A stretch of DNA of 64,000 bases, from NCBI RefSeq assembly GCF_036347135.1, contig NZ_CP108938.1, positions 6,572,001 through 6,636,000 on the forward strand, in the 5' to 3' direction. The notes under the pieces were generated by a model. That model saw only the letters and a program-made list of their open reading frames with translations, did no database searches and was not told the DNA's origin. The stretch comes from Streptomyces sp. NBC_00775. Lineage in GTDB: Bacteria > Actinomycetota > Actinomycetes > Streptomycetales > Streptomycetaceae. The position numbers were made by a program, and so were the translations under genes. This document shows, piece after piece, positions 1 to 8,395 of this stretch; within the stretch, counting starts at the first letter, position 1, and each line of letters starts with the position of its first letter.

Positions 1-1401
1 GCCGAAGCTCTTGGAGCCGGTGCCGGTGAGGCCCGTGGTGGCGCCGGGGAGACGCCAGACCGCGCCGGTGCGGACGGTCGTGCCGGTGACGGCCTCGCCG
101 ATCGCGGCGGCGGTCAGGTCGGCCCTGCCGTTGTTGTTGACGTCCGTCAGCAGGACGAAGGAACCGAACTGGTCCTTGCTCTCCGCCGTGCCCGGGATCC
201 CGGACGTGTTCTGGGTGAGGCTCTGGTTGCCGGTGCCGGCGATGCCGGTCGCCGAGCCGCGCAGCAGGACGACCGAGCCCGCGTCGGTGAGGCTGCCGAC
301 GTCCTCGCCGGGGAGTCCGACGGCCAGGTCGCCGTAGCCGTCGCCGGTCACGTCGGAGATCGAGAGGGCGGCGCCGAAGCGGTCACCGCTCTCCGAGGAG
401 CCCGGAACGCCCGGCGAGTTCTGGGTCAGGGCGGTCGCCGCCCGGCTTGTGCCGAGGCCCGCCGAGCCGCCGTAGAGCACCGTCACCGCGCCTCCGACGC
501 CGGTGGTCTCGTAGGCGTCGGCGACCGCGATGTCGGCGTACCCGTCCTTGTCGATGTCCCCGACCGCGGAGGTGTGCGAGGCGGGCAGCACGGCCTCCTG
601 GACCAGCCCCGCACCGGTGGCGGAACCGCGGAAGTACCAGGCGCGATTGGTGCCGCCGTGCAGGGTCCGGTACTGCACGACCAGATCGTCCGCCGCGTCG
701 CCGGAGACGTTCCCGGACGACAGGAAACCGGTGGCGTACGCCGAGGTCTCCGGCAGGGTCACGGTCGAGGCGGAGGCCCAGGTGCCGGTACGGGTGAACG
801 GACCGTGGAGGACGGAGACCGTGGAGGAGAGCGCGTTGTAGGAGGCGAGGTCGGTGTCCCCGTCCCCGTCGAAGTCGCCCGCCGTGATCGCTCCGCCGAA
901 CCGGTTGGTGTCCTTCGCCACCGGGTCCTTGACGAGCGCGGCGGACGTGCCGAGTCCGCTCGGACCGCCCCAGTACAGGGTGACCGTGCCCTGCGAGGAG
1001 TTCGAGCCGATGTCCTCGCCGGGGGCACCGACCGCGAGGTCGCTGTAGCCGTCACCGTCGAAGTCGGCGACGGACAGGCCCGCGCCGAAGAGATCGCCGC
1101 CCTCGGACGAGCCGGGGTTGACGCTCCCGGACTGCGTGAGGATCTTCCGCTTCGTCGGGTCGATACCGGCGGACGTGCCGTACACGACGCCGACCCAGCC
1201 GGCCTCCCAGGAGCCGTCCGTGCCGGCGGGCACACCGATCGCGACATCGCGATAGCCGTCACCGTTGAAGTCGCCCCGCAGCTGGCTCCCGGCAGCGGTG
1301 GCCGTCGCGGCGGCGACCGGGGTCGCCGCTCCGGCGAGCAGACCGCCGGTCAGCGCGGTGGCCGCGGCCGTCGCGAGGGTGACGCGTATACGTCTGTTCA
1401 T
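1..1401 (-). CDS. Secreted FG-GAP/VCBS repeat protein (3' end beyond window)
   Basis: The reading frame starts at an ATG at 1401 and is still open at base 1, so the C-terminus is missing. It opens with a classic signal peptide (MNRRIRVTLATAAATAL, then an Ala-rich stretch ending near PVAAA). After that come repeated FG-GAP units with calcium-binding loops such as DFNGDGYRDVAIG and DFDGDGYSDLAVG, each followed by a GAPG or GxPGE turn. These repeats form beta-propellers like those of integrin alpha chains. The protein is therefore probably exported and may bind a surface or ligand, but no enzymatic domain is visible and the partner cannot be named. A purine-rich GGGGAAA lies about 5 bases upstream of the ATG. 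The next gene upstream (stop at 1481) has the same orientation with an 80-bp gap. Confidence 0.85.
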   Translation of the reverse strand, partial: MNRRIRVTLATAAATALTGGLLAGAATPVAAATATAAGSQLRGDFNGDGYRDVAIGVPAGTDGSWEAGWVGVVYGTSAGIDPTKRKILTQSGSVNPGSSEGGDLFGAGLSVADFDGDGYSDLAVGAPGEDIGSNSSQGTVTLYWGGPSGLGTSAALVKDPVAKDTNRFGGAITAGDFDGDGDTDLASYNALSSTVSVLHGPFTRTGTWASASTVTLPETSAYATGFLSSGNVSGDAADDLVVQYRTLHGGTNRAWYFRGSATGAGLVQEAVLPASHTSAVGDIDKDGYADIAVADAYETTGVGGAVTVLYGGSAGLGTSRAATALTQNSPGVPGSSESGDRFGAALSISDVTGDGYGDLAVGLPGEDVGSLTDAGSVVLLRGSATGIAGTGNQSLTQNTSGIPGTAESKDQFGSFVLLTDVNNNGRADLTAAAIGEAVTGTTVRTGAVWRLPGATTGLTGTGSKSFG

Positions 1402-1480
1402 GCAGGTTTCCCCTGAGCACACGGGGATGCGGGGCATCCGGAATCCGACGGAACGCCGGTCCACCGCGTTCGCCCGTAGT

Positions 1481-2521
1481 TCACCCGGGATTCGCGCGGT
1501 GGTGGCGTATCCCAGACCCCCGATGCGGGGTCACGGTTGTACCCGGGGCGGAAGTTTCGGGGGAGGCGTCGATGGCGGTCGCCAGCCGTCGGGCGAGGTC
1601 GGTGAGTTCCGGGGTGCGCAGTACCCGGTCGTGGTCCCCGGAGCCCGGCATGGGTATGTGCAGGAGCTCGGTCCAGCGTTCCGGAACGGCGTCCGCCCCG
1701 TACACGGCGCCCGCGAGTCCGCCCGTCACCGCCGCGACGGTGTCCGTGTCGCCGCCGAGGTCGATCGCGTCGCGTACGGCGGCTTCGTACGAGTCCGTCG
1801 TCCGCAGGGCCCATACGGCGGAGCCGAGACAGGGCCATACGGCGCCGTTGAACTCCGTGGCCTGGTCCGGGTGCCAGTCGGGGGCGAGGACGGTGGCATA
1901 GCGGGCGCGATGGTCCGGGTGGACGAAGTCGAGCGCTTCCGGGATCGCGGTGAGCGGGTCCCGGCCGTCCAGCGCGACGCGGATCAGCTCGTGGAAGAGC
2001 GCCGTGCCCTCCCAGGCCGCCCGGTCGCCGTGGGTGAGGGCGGCGATCTGGCGGGCGGCGGCCATGGTGGCGGTCCGGCCGTGCGGGGCGAAGTACACGG
2101 CGGAGGTGGCCGCGCGCATCAACGAGCCGTTTCCCGCCGCTCGTTGGCTGACCTGGAAGTGCAGGGCGGCGGCCCGGTCCCAGGGGTCTCCGCTGCCGAG
2201 CACGGCCTCCGTCTGCAGGCCGATGTCCTTCGGATCGGCTGCCGCCCACTGCTGGAACCTGCGGAAGATGTCGGGGAGTTCGAGCCCGTCGTGCCGGAGC
2301 AGGGACTCGCCGACCAGTACGGCCATCTGCGTGTCGTCGGTTGCTTCGCCGGGGTCCCAGCCGCCGCCTCCGCACATCTCCCCGCCGTACCCGGGCGTCG
2401 GGAAGCGGGCCGTGAACGCGCCTTCGGGGCCGAACTCGAAGGGGGCGCCGAGGGCGTCGCCCACCGCGGAGCCGAGGACGGTGCCGAGCGCTGCGGCGAG
2501 GGCCGTGCTGGGGGCGGTCAT
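1481..2521 (-). CDS. ADP-ribosylglycohydrolase (DraG/ARH) family protein
   Basis: 346 residues, the usual length for an ADP-ribosylglycohydrolase. The family's metal-binding signatures are present: an N-terminal GSAVGDALGAPFE, a DDTQMAVL motif near residue 65 and a C-terminal DLGGDTDTVAAVTGG. The acidic residues of these motifs bind the two Mg ions that remove ADP-ribose from proteins or small molecules. There is no signal peptide, so it should act in the cytoplasm. The neighbours (FG-GAP protein, TetR regulator) do not suggest a substrate, and no partner ADP-ribosyltransferase is in the window. The family is clear; the actual substrate (protein, ADP-ribosyl-crotonobetaine type or nucleic acid) is unknown. 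Confidence 0.88.
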   Translation of the reverse strand: MTAPSTALAAALGTVLGSAVGDALGAPFEFGPEGAFTARFPTPGYGGEMCGGGGWDPGEATDDTQMAVLVGESLLRHDGLELPDIFRRFQQWAAADPKDIGLQTEAVLGSGDPWDRAAALHFQVSQRAAGNGSLMRAATSAVYFAPHGRTATMAAARQIAALTHGDRAAWEGTALFHELIRVALDGRDPLTAIPEALDFVHPDHRARYATVLAPDWHPDQATEFNGAVWPCLGSAVWALRTTDSYEAAVRDAIDLGGDTDTVAAVTGGLAGAVYGADAVPERWTELLHIPMPGSGDHDRVLRTPELTDLARRLATAIDASPETSAPGTTVTPHRGSGIRHHRANPG

Positions 2522-2571
2522 TGAGGGAGCGTACGGGGGGGCGGCGTCGGTCGCGCTGCGGGCGGTACGGC

Positions 2572-3189
2572 TCAGGCCGGACCCGGAACGTCCGGTGCGC
2601 AGCCCCGGAGGGTGTGGGCGATGACGTACTCCAGGTCTGTCTTCAGGGATGCGGAGGGGAGGGTGCCGGATACGGCGAGGGCGGCGAAGCCGTGGAGGGT
2701 GGTGAAGAGAGGGGTGGCGATGCTGGCGACGGGGCCCTCGCGGACCTCGCCGCGGCGCTGGCCGTCCTCGATCAGGCGCAGGCCCAGGACCGACATGCCC
2801 TGGGAGGCCTTGATCAGGGCGTCGGAGGCGGCCGGGTCGTGCTTGATGGAGAACATGAGGTCGAGGAGTTCCGCGTTGGCGGTGGCGAAGCCCACGTAGG
2901 CGCGGGCCAGGGCGCCGAGGCGGTCGGCGAAGGACTCGTCCGCCGTCTCCTGGGAGGCGGCCAGCGCTTCGCCGAGGCGGTCGAAACCGGCCTCGGCCAG
3001 CGCGTCCAGCAGGGCCTGCTTGTCCTTGAAGTGGCGGCTCGGCGCGGCGTGGCTGACGCCGAGGTCGCGGGCCAGTTCGCGCAGGGACAGGGCCGCCGGG
3101 CCCTTCTCCTTGAGCGTCTCCTCGGCGCGGGCCAGCAGCGCGGCGCGCAGGTCTCCGTGGTGGTAACGACGTGTCTGGCCAGTCTGCAT
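2572..3189 (-). CDS. TetR-family transcriptional regulator
   Basis: A 205-residue TetR-type repressor with an N-terminal helix-turn-helix (GDLRAALLARAEETLKEKG, then LSLRELARDLGVSHAAPSRH and FKDKQALLDALA) and a variable helical ligand domain resembling TetR_C_33-type members. The chosen start is the ATG at 3189 (MQTGQTRR). An in-frame ATG at 3210 would add seven residues, and neither has a strong ribosome binding site. It is transcribed away from the short-chain dehydrogenase at 3308. The intervening segment carries a striking 18-bp repeat array, so autoregulation and control of the dehydrogenase are likely. The inducer is unknown. Confidence 0.9.
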   Translation of the reverse strand: MQTGQTRRYHHGDLRAALLARAEETLKEKGPAALSLRELARDLGVSHAAPSRHFKDKQALLDALAEAGFDRLGEALAASQETADESFADRLGALARAYVGFATANAELLDLMFSIKHDPAASDALIKASQGMSVLGLRLIEDGQRRGEVREGPVASIATPLFTTLHGFAALAVSGTLPSASLKTDLEYVIAHTLRGCAPDVPGPA

Positions 3190-3225
3190 AGCGGTCAGTG
3201 TAGTGCGCATGTGTTCACCGGCTAC

Positions 3226-3304
3226 ATTGTTGGCAGTGTCACTATTGTTGGCATCGCCATCATTGTTGTCGTTGACAGCATTGTTGTCGGCGCCTACATT
3301 GAAG
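3226..3304. promoter_or_regulatory. Array of 18-bp direct repeats in the TetR/SDR divergent promoter
   Basis: The heptamer ATTGTTG occurs at 3226, 3244, 3262 and 3280, an exact 18-bp period, with a degenerate fifth copy (ATTGAAG) at 3298 just before the dehydrogenase ATG. The third unit also contains a small inverted repeat, TGTC-GTT-GACA. The array fills the gap between two divergent genes, one a TetR regulator, so the simplest reading is a multi-site operator. It is locally AT-richer than its surroundings. Binding has not been shown. Confidence 0.6.
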
Positions 3305-3307
3305 CGC

Positions 3308-4237
3308 ATGGCCAAGCAGCAGCAGTGGAACGCAAGCGACATCGAGGACCAGACCGGCCGTACGGCGATCGTCACCGGCGCCAACAGCGGGCTCGGCATC
3401 GCCACCGTCGACGCCCTCGCCCGGGCCGGTGCCCACGTGGTGCTCGCCGTACGGGACGTGCGGCGCGGCGAGGCCGCCGCCGGCACCGTGAAGGACGCCA
3501 AGGGGAGTGTGGAGGTGCGGCGGCTCGACCTGGCCGACCTCTCCTCAGTACGGGAGTTCGCCGCTTCCTGGACCGGCGACCTCGACCTGCTCATCAACAA
3601 CGCCGGAGTCATGAACATCCCCGAGGCCCGCACCAAGGACGGCTTCGAGATGCAGTTCGGGACCAATCACCTGGGCCACTTCGCCCTGACCAACCTGCTG
3701 CTGCCGCACGTGACCGACCGGGTGGTCACCGTGGCCTCCGGGGCCCACAAGATCCCCAGTAGCAACCACATGCACTTCGACAATCTCCACCTGACCGGCG
3801 GCGCGTACTCGCCCATGACCGCCTACAGCCAGTCCAAGCTCGCCAATCTGCTGTTCACCCTGGAACTGCAGAGCCGTCTCGCCTCCGAGGGGTGGCCCGT
3901 GCGGGCCCTCGCCGCGCACCCCGGCTGGGCCGCCACCAACCTCCAGGGCCACGACGCCAGCGTGGTCCGGCGGGCCCTGATGGCGGTGGGCAACCGGTTC
4001 TTCGCCCAGGACAGCAAGGCGGGCGCCCTGCCCACGCTGTACGCCGCCACCCAGGATCTGCCCGGAGCCAGCTACGTCGGCCCCGACGGGTTCGCCGAGA
4101 TGCGCGGCGGACCGACGCTCGTCGGCCGCTCGGCCGCGGCCAGCGACCCGGTGTCCGCCGTCCACCTGTGGAGGGCCTCCGAGGAGCTGACCGGCGTCAC
4201 CTTCCCCCAGCTGAGCGAGGCGAAGGCGGCTCTCTAG
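3308..4237 (+). CDS. Short-chain dehydrogenase/reductase (SDR)
   Basis: 309 residues with a complete classical SDR core: nucleotide-binding TGANSGLG at about 23-30, NNAG at 96-99, catalytic Ser143 (VASGAHK) and the YSQSK motif giving Tyr172 and Lys176. The length and the FGTNHLGHF and HPGWAATNLQ segments resemble the retinol dehydrogenase/protochlorophyllide reductase-like SDRs often annotated in actinomycetes. It should be a soluble NAD(P)H oxidoreductase, and its substrate cannot be predicted. The ATG at 3308 is chosen because the SDR fold begins right after it and upstream in-frame codons lie in the repeat array. It is divergent from the TetR gene. Its 3' end is only 14 bp from the convergent galE, with no hairpin terminator seen between them. 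Confidence 0.92.
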   Translation: MAKQQQWNASDIEDQTGRTAIVTGANSGLGIATVDALARAGAHVVLAVRDVRRGEAAAGTVKDAKGSVEVRRLDLADLSSVREFAASWTGDLDLLINNAGVMNIPEARTKDGFEMQFGTNHLGHFALTNLLLPHVTDRVVTVASGAHKIPSSNHMHFDNLHLTGGAYSPMTAYSQSKLANLLFTLELQSRLASEGWPVRALAAHPGWAATNLQGHDASVVRRALMAVGNRFFAQDSKAGALPTLYAATQDLPGASYVGPDGFAEMRGGPTLVGRSAAASDPVSAVHLWRASEELTGVTFPQLSEAKAAL

Positions 4238-4251
4238 AAGCCCCTGGCTCC

Positions 4252-5250
4252 CTAGGCCCTGGAAGTCCCCTGGTCGCGCGCCGCCCCAGGATGCAGGCGT
4301 ACCCACCCCGCCCACGCCGACGTGATCATGTCCTGGATGTCGTACTTCGCCTTCCAGCCCAGTGCGGTGGCGATGCGGTCGGCGGAGGCGACCACCCGGG
4401 CCGGGTCGCCGGGGCGGCGAGGGGTGGTGACCGGGGGGCGGTCGTAGCCGGTGAGGGCGTTGACGCGGTCGATCATCTCGCGGACCGAGACGCCTTCGCC
4501 GCGGCCGATGTTGAGGGTGAGGTCGGTGCCCGGGGACGCCTCCAGGGCGCGGGCCGCGGCCACATGGGCCTCGGCCAGGTCGACCACATGGATGTAGTCC
4601 CGGACGCACGTCCCGTCGGGGGTCGGATAGTCGTCGCCGAAGACGCGCGGCGGGGCGTCCTCGGTGAGCTTCTCGAAGATCATGGGGATCAGGTTGAAGA
4701 CGCCCACGTCGGCCAGTTCCGGTGTCGCCGCCCCCGCCACGTTGAAGTAGCGCAGCGACGCCGTGGACAGGCCCGTCGCCCGGCCCGTCGCGCGGACCAG
4801 CCACTCGCCCGCCAGCTTCGTCTCGCCGTACGGGCTCATCGGCACGCACGGCGTCTCCTCCGTGACCAGGTCCACATCCGGCATGCCGTACACCGCTGCC
4901 GAGGACGAGAACACGAAGGAGCCGACCCCCGCGACCGTCACCGCATCCAGCAGGACCCGCAGGCCCTCGACGTTCTCCCGGTAGTAGTGCAGCGGGAGTT
5001 CCACCGACTCGCCGACCTGCTTCTTCGCCGCCAGATGGACGACACCGGTGACGGAGTGCTCCTTCAGGGTCCGGGCCAGCAGATCGGCGTCCAGGGTCGA
5101 GCCGACTACCAGCGGCACTCCGGACGGCACCCGCTCCACGATCCCCGTGGACAAGTCGTCGTAGACCACGGCCTGTTCGCCCGCGTCGAGCATCGCGCGC
5201 ACGATGTGCGCCCCGATGTAGCCGGCGCCGCCGGTGATCAGCCAGGTCAT
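4252..5250 (-). CDS. galE: UDP-glucose 4-epimerase
   Basis: 332 residues, typical of GalE. The NAD-binding GGAGYIG begins at residue 7. The active-site SSSAAVYG (115-122) is followed by YGETK (Tyr141, Lys145). LRYFNVAGA and DYIHVVDLAEAH are standard epimerase motifs that contact the UDP-sugar. It interconverts UDP-glucose and UDP-galactose in the cytoplasm. It lies downstream of two co-directional glycan genes (a GT2 at 5321-6916 and a GT-C protein at 6972-8279) with short gaps, so here it may feed surface-polymer synthesis rather than only galactose catabolism. No galT or galK is nearby. Confidence 0.95.
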   Translation of the reverse strand: MTWLITGGAGYIGAHIVRAMLDAGEQAVVYDDLSTGIVERVPSGVPLVVGSTLDADLLARTLKEHSVTGVVHLAAKKQVGESVELPLHYYRENVEGLRVLLDAVTVAGVGSFVFSSSAAVYGMPDVDLVTEETPCVPMSPYGETKLAGEWLVRATGRATGLSTASLRYFNVAGAATPELADVGVFNLIPMIFEKLTEDAPPRVFGDDYPTPDGTCVRDYIHVVDLAEAHVAAARALEASPGTDLTLNIGRGEGVSVREMIDRVNALTGYDRPPVTTPRRPGDPARVVASADRIATALGWKAKYDIQDMITSAWAGWVRLHPGAARDQGTSRA

Positions 5251-5320
5251 GTGCGGTCGTCCCCTCGTCGGTGAGCCCGTGGTGGTGCGTGTGCCGTTGC
5301 GTGTGGCGTTCGGTCGCGTA

Positions 5321-6916
5321 TCAGTGAAGCAGGCGGCCGAGCCGGCGGCGTACGACCTCGGTCATTCCTCTCCATCCGGACGCCGTGCGCAGCGCCAGCG
5401 CCCCCGCGTGCGTGCGGTACGGCTGCACCAGCAGGACCCCGTGGCGGGCGTCCGGGATCGCGCGGCGGCGCAGCAGGCCGGGGCCCGTGAGCGCGTGCGC
5501 CGTGGCCTCGCGGCTCGTGCCGTCGCGGAAAACGAGCTTCAGCCGGAGGTCCCAGACGCCCGCGCCCAGCGCCGACAGGTCCACCGGCGTCCCGGCGGTC
5601 CAGACGTCCCCGTACCGGTCGGGCACGAAGACCGCGGCGGCGCGCCCGCCCACCCGGCCCTCCTCCCGGTGCACGAACTCCACCTCCACCGACGCCGGAC
5701 CCGCCTCCGCCATCCGCCCGTACAGCTCGTGCAGGCGCAGTCGCAGGAGGGTGCCACGCGCGCGTGGCCGCAGTTCCGCGTCGACGGAGGCCGGCAGCAG
5801 ATGCGCGGGGCGGACGAGGAAGTGGTCCAGCGTCACCTGGGGGAGGCCGTCCGACCAGATGGGCGTCCCGTCGGAGGCGCGCGCGTACGGCGCGAGCAGC
5901 CTGGCCGGGCGGGCCGCGAGCTCCTTGAGGCGGGGCAGATCACGGGGTGCGGGGGAGGCCAGCACCACGCGGGCGACGAGGCGGCCGGGGGCGGTCGGGT
6001 TGACGGTGAAGTCGGTCGCGTCGAACGTCGACAGATGCGCGCGCGTGAGCTCCCACCACGCGCTGCGGTACTCGGGACCGCGCAGCTCCAGTTCGCGCGT
6101 GTACATCCGCAGCTCGTGGTCGAGGAACTTGGCGTGCACGGCCTGCGCGAGCCGCTTCTCACCGGCGCCCAGCAGGATCTCGTACGCCACCTGGTTGGCC
6201 TCGGTCCGCGCCCGCCAGTTGTCGATGTCCGCCCGGTCGAGCGAGATCGACAGCCGGGCCGCGTCGCGCCGCACGTGCCAGACGTACACCGTGTCGGGGA
6301 TCAGCGCGATGCGCGGTCCGGCGGCCAGCACGCGCGCGGTGAAGACGAAGTCCTCGTAGCGGAAGCGGCCCTCGGGGAAGCGGATCCAGTGCTCGCGCAG
6401 GAAGTCGGTGCGGTACAGCTTGTTGACGCAGAGGGTGTCGTGCACCAGGCGCGTGCGCCGTGCGGGGTGCGGGACCAGCGCGGGGCGCGCGTACAGGGCA
6501 CGCTCCCACGGGACTTCGCGCCCCGAGGGCAGCTCGCGGCGCACGCAGAGCCCGGACGCGACCGGCGCGCGCTGCTCGCGCGCCGCGCCCAGCAGCGCGT
6601 CCACCGCGCCGGGCGGCAGCAGGTCGTCGCTGTCCAGGAACATCACGTACGGGGCTGTCGTGGCGTCCATGCCGTCGTTGCGGGGGCTGCCGCAGCCCCC
6701 GCTGTTGACCGCCCGGCGGATCACTCTCAGACGCGGCTCCCCGGCGGCGAGGCCGTCGAGGAGGTCCCCGCTGCCGTCCGTCGAGCAGTCGTCCACCGCG
6801 ATCACCTCACGGACCGCCGGGCCCTGCGCGAGCGCCGAGCGCACCGCGTCGGTCACATGGGGGGCGTCGTCGTACCCGATGACGACGACACTGACCTGCG
6901 GGGAGTGAGGGTTCAT
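5321..6916 (-). CDS. Family 2 glycosyltransferase with long C-terminal region
   Basis: 531 residues from the ATG at 6916 (MNPHSPQ); a GTG three codons upstream is possible. The N-terminal 220 residues are a GT-A fold GT2 domain: VSVVVIGYDDAPHV, the nucleotide site VDDCSTDGSGD, and the metal-binding LDSDD following GSPRNDGMDATTAPYVMF. The remaining ~300 residues contain a helical part and a beta-rich tail (VDLSALGAGVWDLRLKL) like that found in teichoic-acid-type GT2 enzymes. It lacks the glycerophosphotransferase module of the three larger relatives at 14388-21286, although the GT2 half is similar. Probably a cytoplasmic or membrane-associated transferase acting on a cell-surface polymer; donor and acceptor unknown. 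Confidence 0.85.
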   Translation of the reverse strand: MNPHSPQVSVVVIGYDDAPHVTDAVRSALAQGPAVREVIAVDDCSTDGSGDLLDGLAAGEPRLRVIRRAVNSGGCGSPRNDGMDATTAPYVMFLDSDDLLPPGAVDALLGAAREQRAPVASGLCVRRELPSGREVPWERALYARPALVPHPARRTRLVHDTLCVNKLYRTDFLREHWIRFPEGRFRYEDFVFTARVLAAGPRIALIPDTVYVWHVRRDAARLSISLDRADIDNWRARTEANQVAYEILLGAGEKRLAQAVHAKFLDHELRMYTRELELRGPEYRSAWWELTRAHLSTFDATDFTVNPTAPGRLVARVVLASPAPRDLPRLKELAARPARLLAPYARASDGTPIWSDGLPQVTLDHFLVRPAHLLPASVDAELRPRARGTLLRLRLHELYGRMAEAGPASVEVEFVHREEGRVGGRAAAVFVPDRYGDVWTAGTPVDLSALGAGVWDLRLKLVFRDGTSREATAHALTGPGLLRRRAIPDARHGVLLVQPYRTHAGALALRTASGWRGMTEVVRRRLGRLLH

Positions 6917-6971
6917 GGGATCCACGTGCCGGAACGGTAGGTGTTGCGAGTAATTTTCCGTTAAGAGGTAC

Positions 6972-8279
6972 TTAGTGTCTCGTCGGGAAGACGGCAGGAG
7001 TGGGGTGAGCGTTCCGCGCGGACGCGTCTGATTTCACCCCGTCTGTCACGGTCGCGGGGTGGCCCGACCGCCACAGCCGTGCGAACGACAGCCCGGCGGC
7101 CGTCGCCAGCAGTCCATTGCGTACGAGCATCAGCAGGCAGCCCGTCCAGGTGCTGTGGACGACGTCCCCGTACAGGCCGGGATACGCGACCGAGCTGACC
7201 GCCGTCGCCGCCACGAGCAGCGCGGCCACCGGGCGCTGCGTGGTGTGCCGCGAGGTCAGGCACACGGCGGACAGGCCGAGCAGCCACACCATGTACTGGG
7301 GGCTGATCACCCGGCTCGTCACCGTGAACAGCAGCACGGCGGCGAGCGCCGCGTCGTACGGGGTCGCCGGTGTCCAGCGTCGCGCCCGCACCCGCCACAG
7401 CAGCAGGAGCCCGAACGCGGCGACCGTCAGGGCGAGCGAGACGGCGGCGACCGCGGAGACGTACGGGCCCACGAACTCCATCGCGCCGTACTGGTAGCGC
7501 ACCGCCCCCGGCCATCCGGCGCGGCGCGCGAAGCCCAGGACCGTGCCCCCGAGCGACTCGATCTGCACGCCCCGGCCGCCCTGCTGGCGCAGGAAGCCGA
7601 AGGGGTTGCTGAAGACGGCCGCCAGGAGAGTGAGCAGCGCGCCCGCCATGACCGCCGCCGACGTCCAGGCCTCCCGTGTCGTACGGCCCCGCGGGGTGCC
7701 GATCAGGGCCAGCGCGGGCCAGACCTTCACCAGGGCCCCCATCGCGGCGAACGCGCCGCACGCACGCGTGGAGCGCGACAACGTCAACAGGGAGATGACG
7801 GCGAAGGCGGTGACCTCGACGTCGTACCGGGCGAGCGGGATGTGCAGGAGCAGGGGGAGCGCCAGCGTCCACAGGGCGGCACCGCGCAGGCTGCGGCCCG
7901 GGCGGCTGCCCGCGCGCGCGAGGGCGACGGTGATCACGGCGTCCGTGGCGAGGGTGAGCGTCACGAAGGCCGTGAAGTACGTCAGCATCGGCAGCAGCGC
8001 CGGCGCGAGCAGCACCGGGCCCGCGCCCGGCGGGTACTGCCACATGCGGTCGTCCGCCGGAAACGCGCCGTGCGACAGGACGCCGTACCAGCGGAAGTAC
8101 AGCTGGCCCACCTCCTTCGAGACCCCGCCCCGGCCGAGCGGGGCGAGCTCGTCGTGGGCGAGCATCCACAGCATCAGCGAGCGGGTGGCCAGCCAGGCGG
8201 CGGCGAGGGTGAGCGGGCGCCGATGTTTCTTCAGAAGACTCTTCAAGGGACTCTTCAAAGGGCTCGTCGAGGGACTCAT
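6972..8279 (-). CDS. Polytopic membrane protein, GT87-like mannosyltransferase family
   Basis: About 435 residues with roughly ten hydrophobic segments. An early extracytoplasmic loop contains WQYPPGAGPVL, and the middle has RYDVEVTAF and GALVKVWPALAL, features seen in actinobacterial GT-C (GT87/DUF2029-type) polyprenyl-phosphate-sugar dependent transferases. The ATG at 8279 is preceded by GGAGAG at about 7 bases. A longer in-frame start at 8336 lacks such a site. The N-terminus reads SPST-SPLK-SPLK-SLLK because it lies in a 12-bp tandem repeat. It is upstream of and co-directional with the GT2 and galE genes and divergent from another GT-C gene at 8396. The sugar transferred is not known. 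Confidence 0.75.
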   Translation of the reverse strand: MSPSTSPLKSPLKSLLKKHRRPLTLAAAWLATRSLMLWMLAHDELAPLGRGGVSKEVGQLYFRWYGVLSHGAFPADDRMWQYPPGAGPVLLAPALLPMLTYFTAFVTLTLATDAVITVALARAGSRPGRSLRGAALWTLALPLLLHIPLARYDVEVTAFAVISLLTLSRSTRACGAFAAMGALVKVWPALALIGTPRGRTTREAWTSAAVMAGALLTLLAAVFSNPFGFLRQQGGRGVQIESLGGTVLGFARRAGWPGAVRYQYGAMEFVGPYVSAVAAVSLALTVAAFGLLLLWRVRARRWTPATPYDAALAAVLLFTVTSRVISPQYMVWLLGLSAVCLTSRHTTQRPVAALLVAATAVSSVAYPGLYGDVVHSTWTGCLLMLVRNGLLATAAGLSFARLWRSGHPATVTDGVKSDASARNAHPTPAVFPTRH

Positions 8280-8291
8280 CAAGGAACTCTC
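8232..8291 (-). repeat. Five 12-bp tandem repeats across a start codon
   Basis: Five imperfect 12-bp units (about AAGAGTCCCTTG on the minus strand) run from 8291 down to 8232. The unit at 8280-8291 overlaps the ribosome binding site and the unit at 8268-8279 supplies the ATG, so the array spans the translation start of the GT-C gene. The remaining units encode its SPLK-type N-terminal tetrapeptides. Twelve bases keep the frame, so copy-number change would alter length, not frame. Confidence 0.7.
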
Positions 8292-8395
8292 CAGGCGCTC
8301 GTCAAGCCCGGATCGTAAGCCGCATGGATGGGTCATGTGGGTTGATACGCCGTCAATACCCTTCCAACGTTGGTTAATAGCAAAAAATCGGCCTC

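Noticed and set aside
3203..3307. Coding N-terminal extension of the dehydrogenase through the 18-bp repeats
   Set aside because: The extension has no ribosome binding site, and the SDR fold begins normally after the ATG at 3308. The array fits a promoter better.
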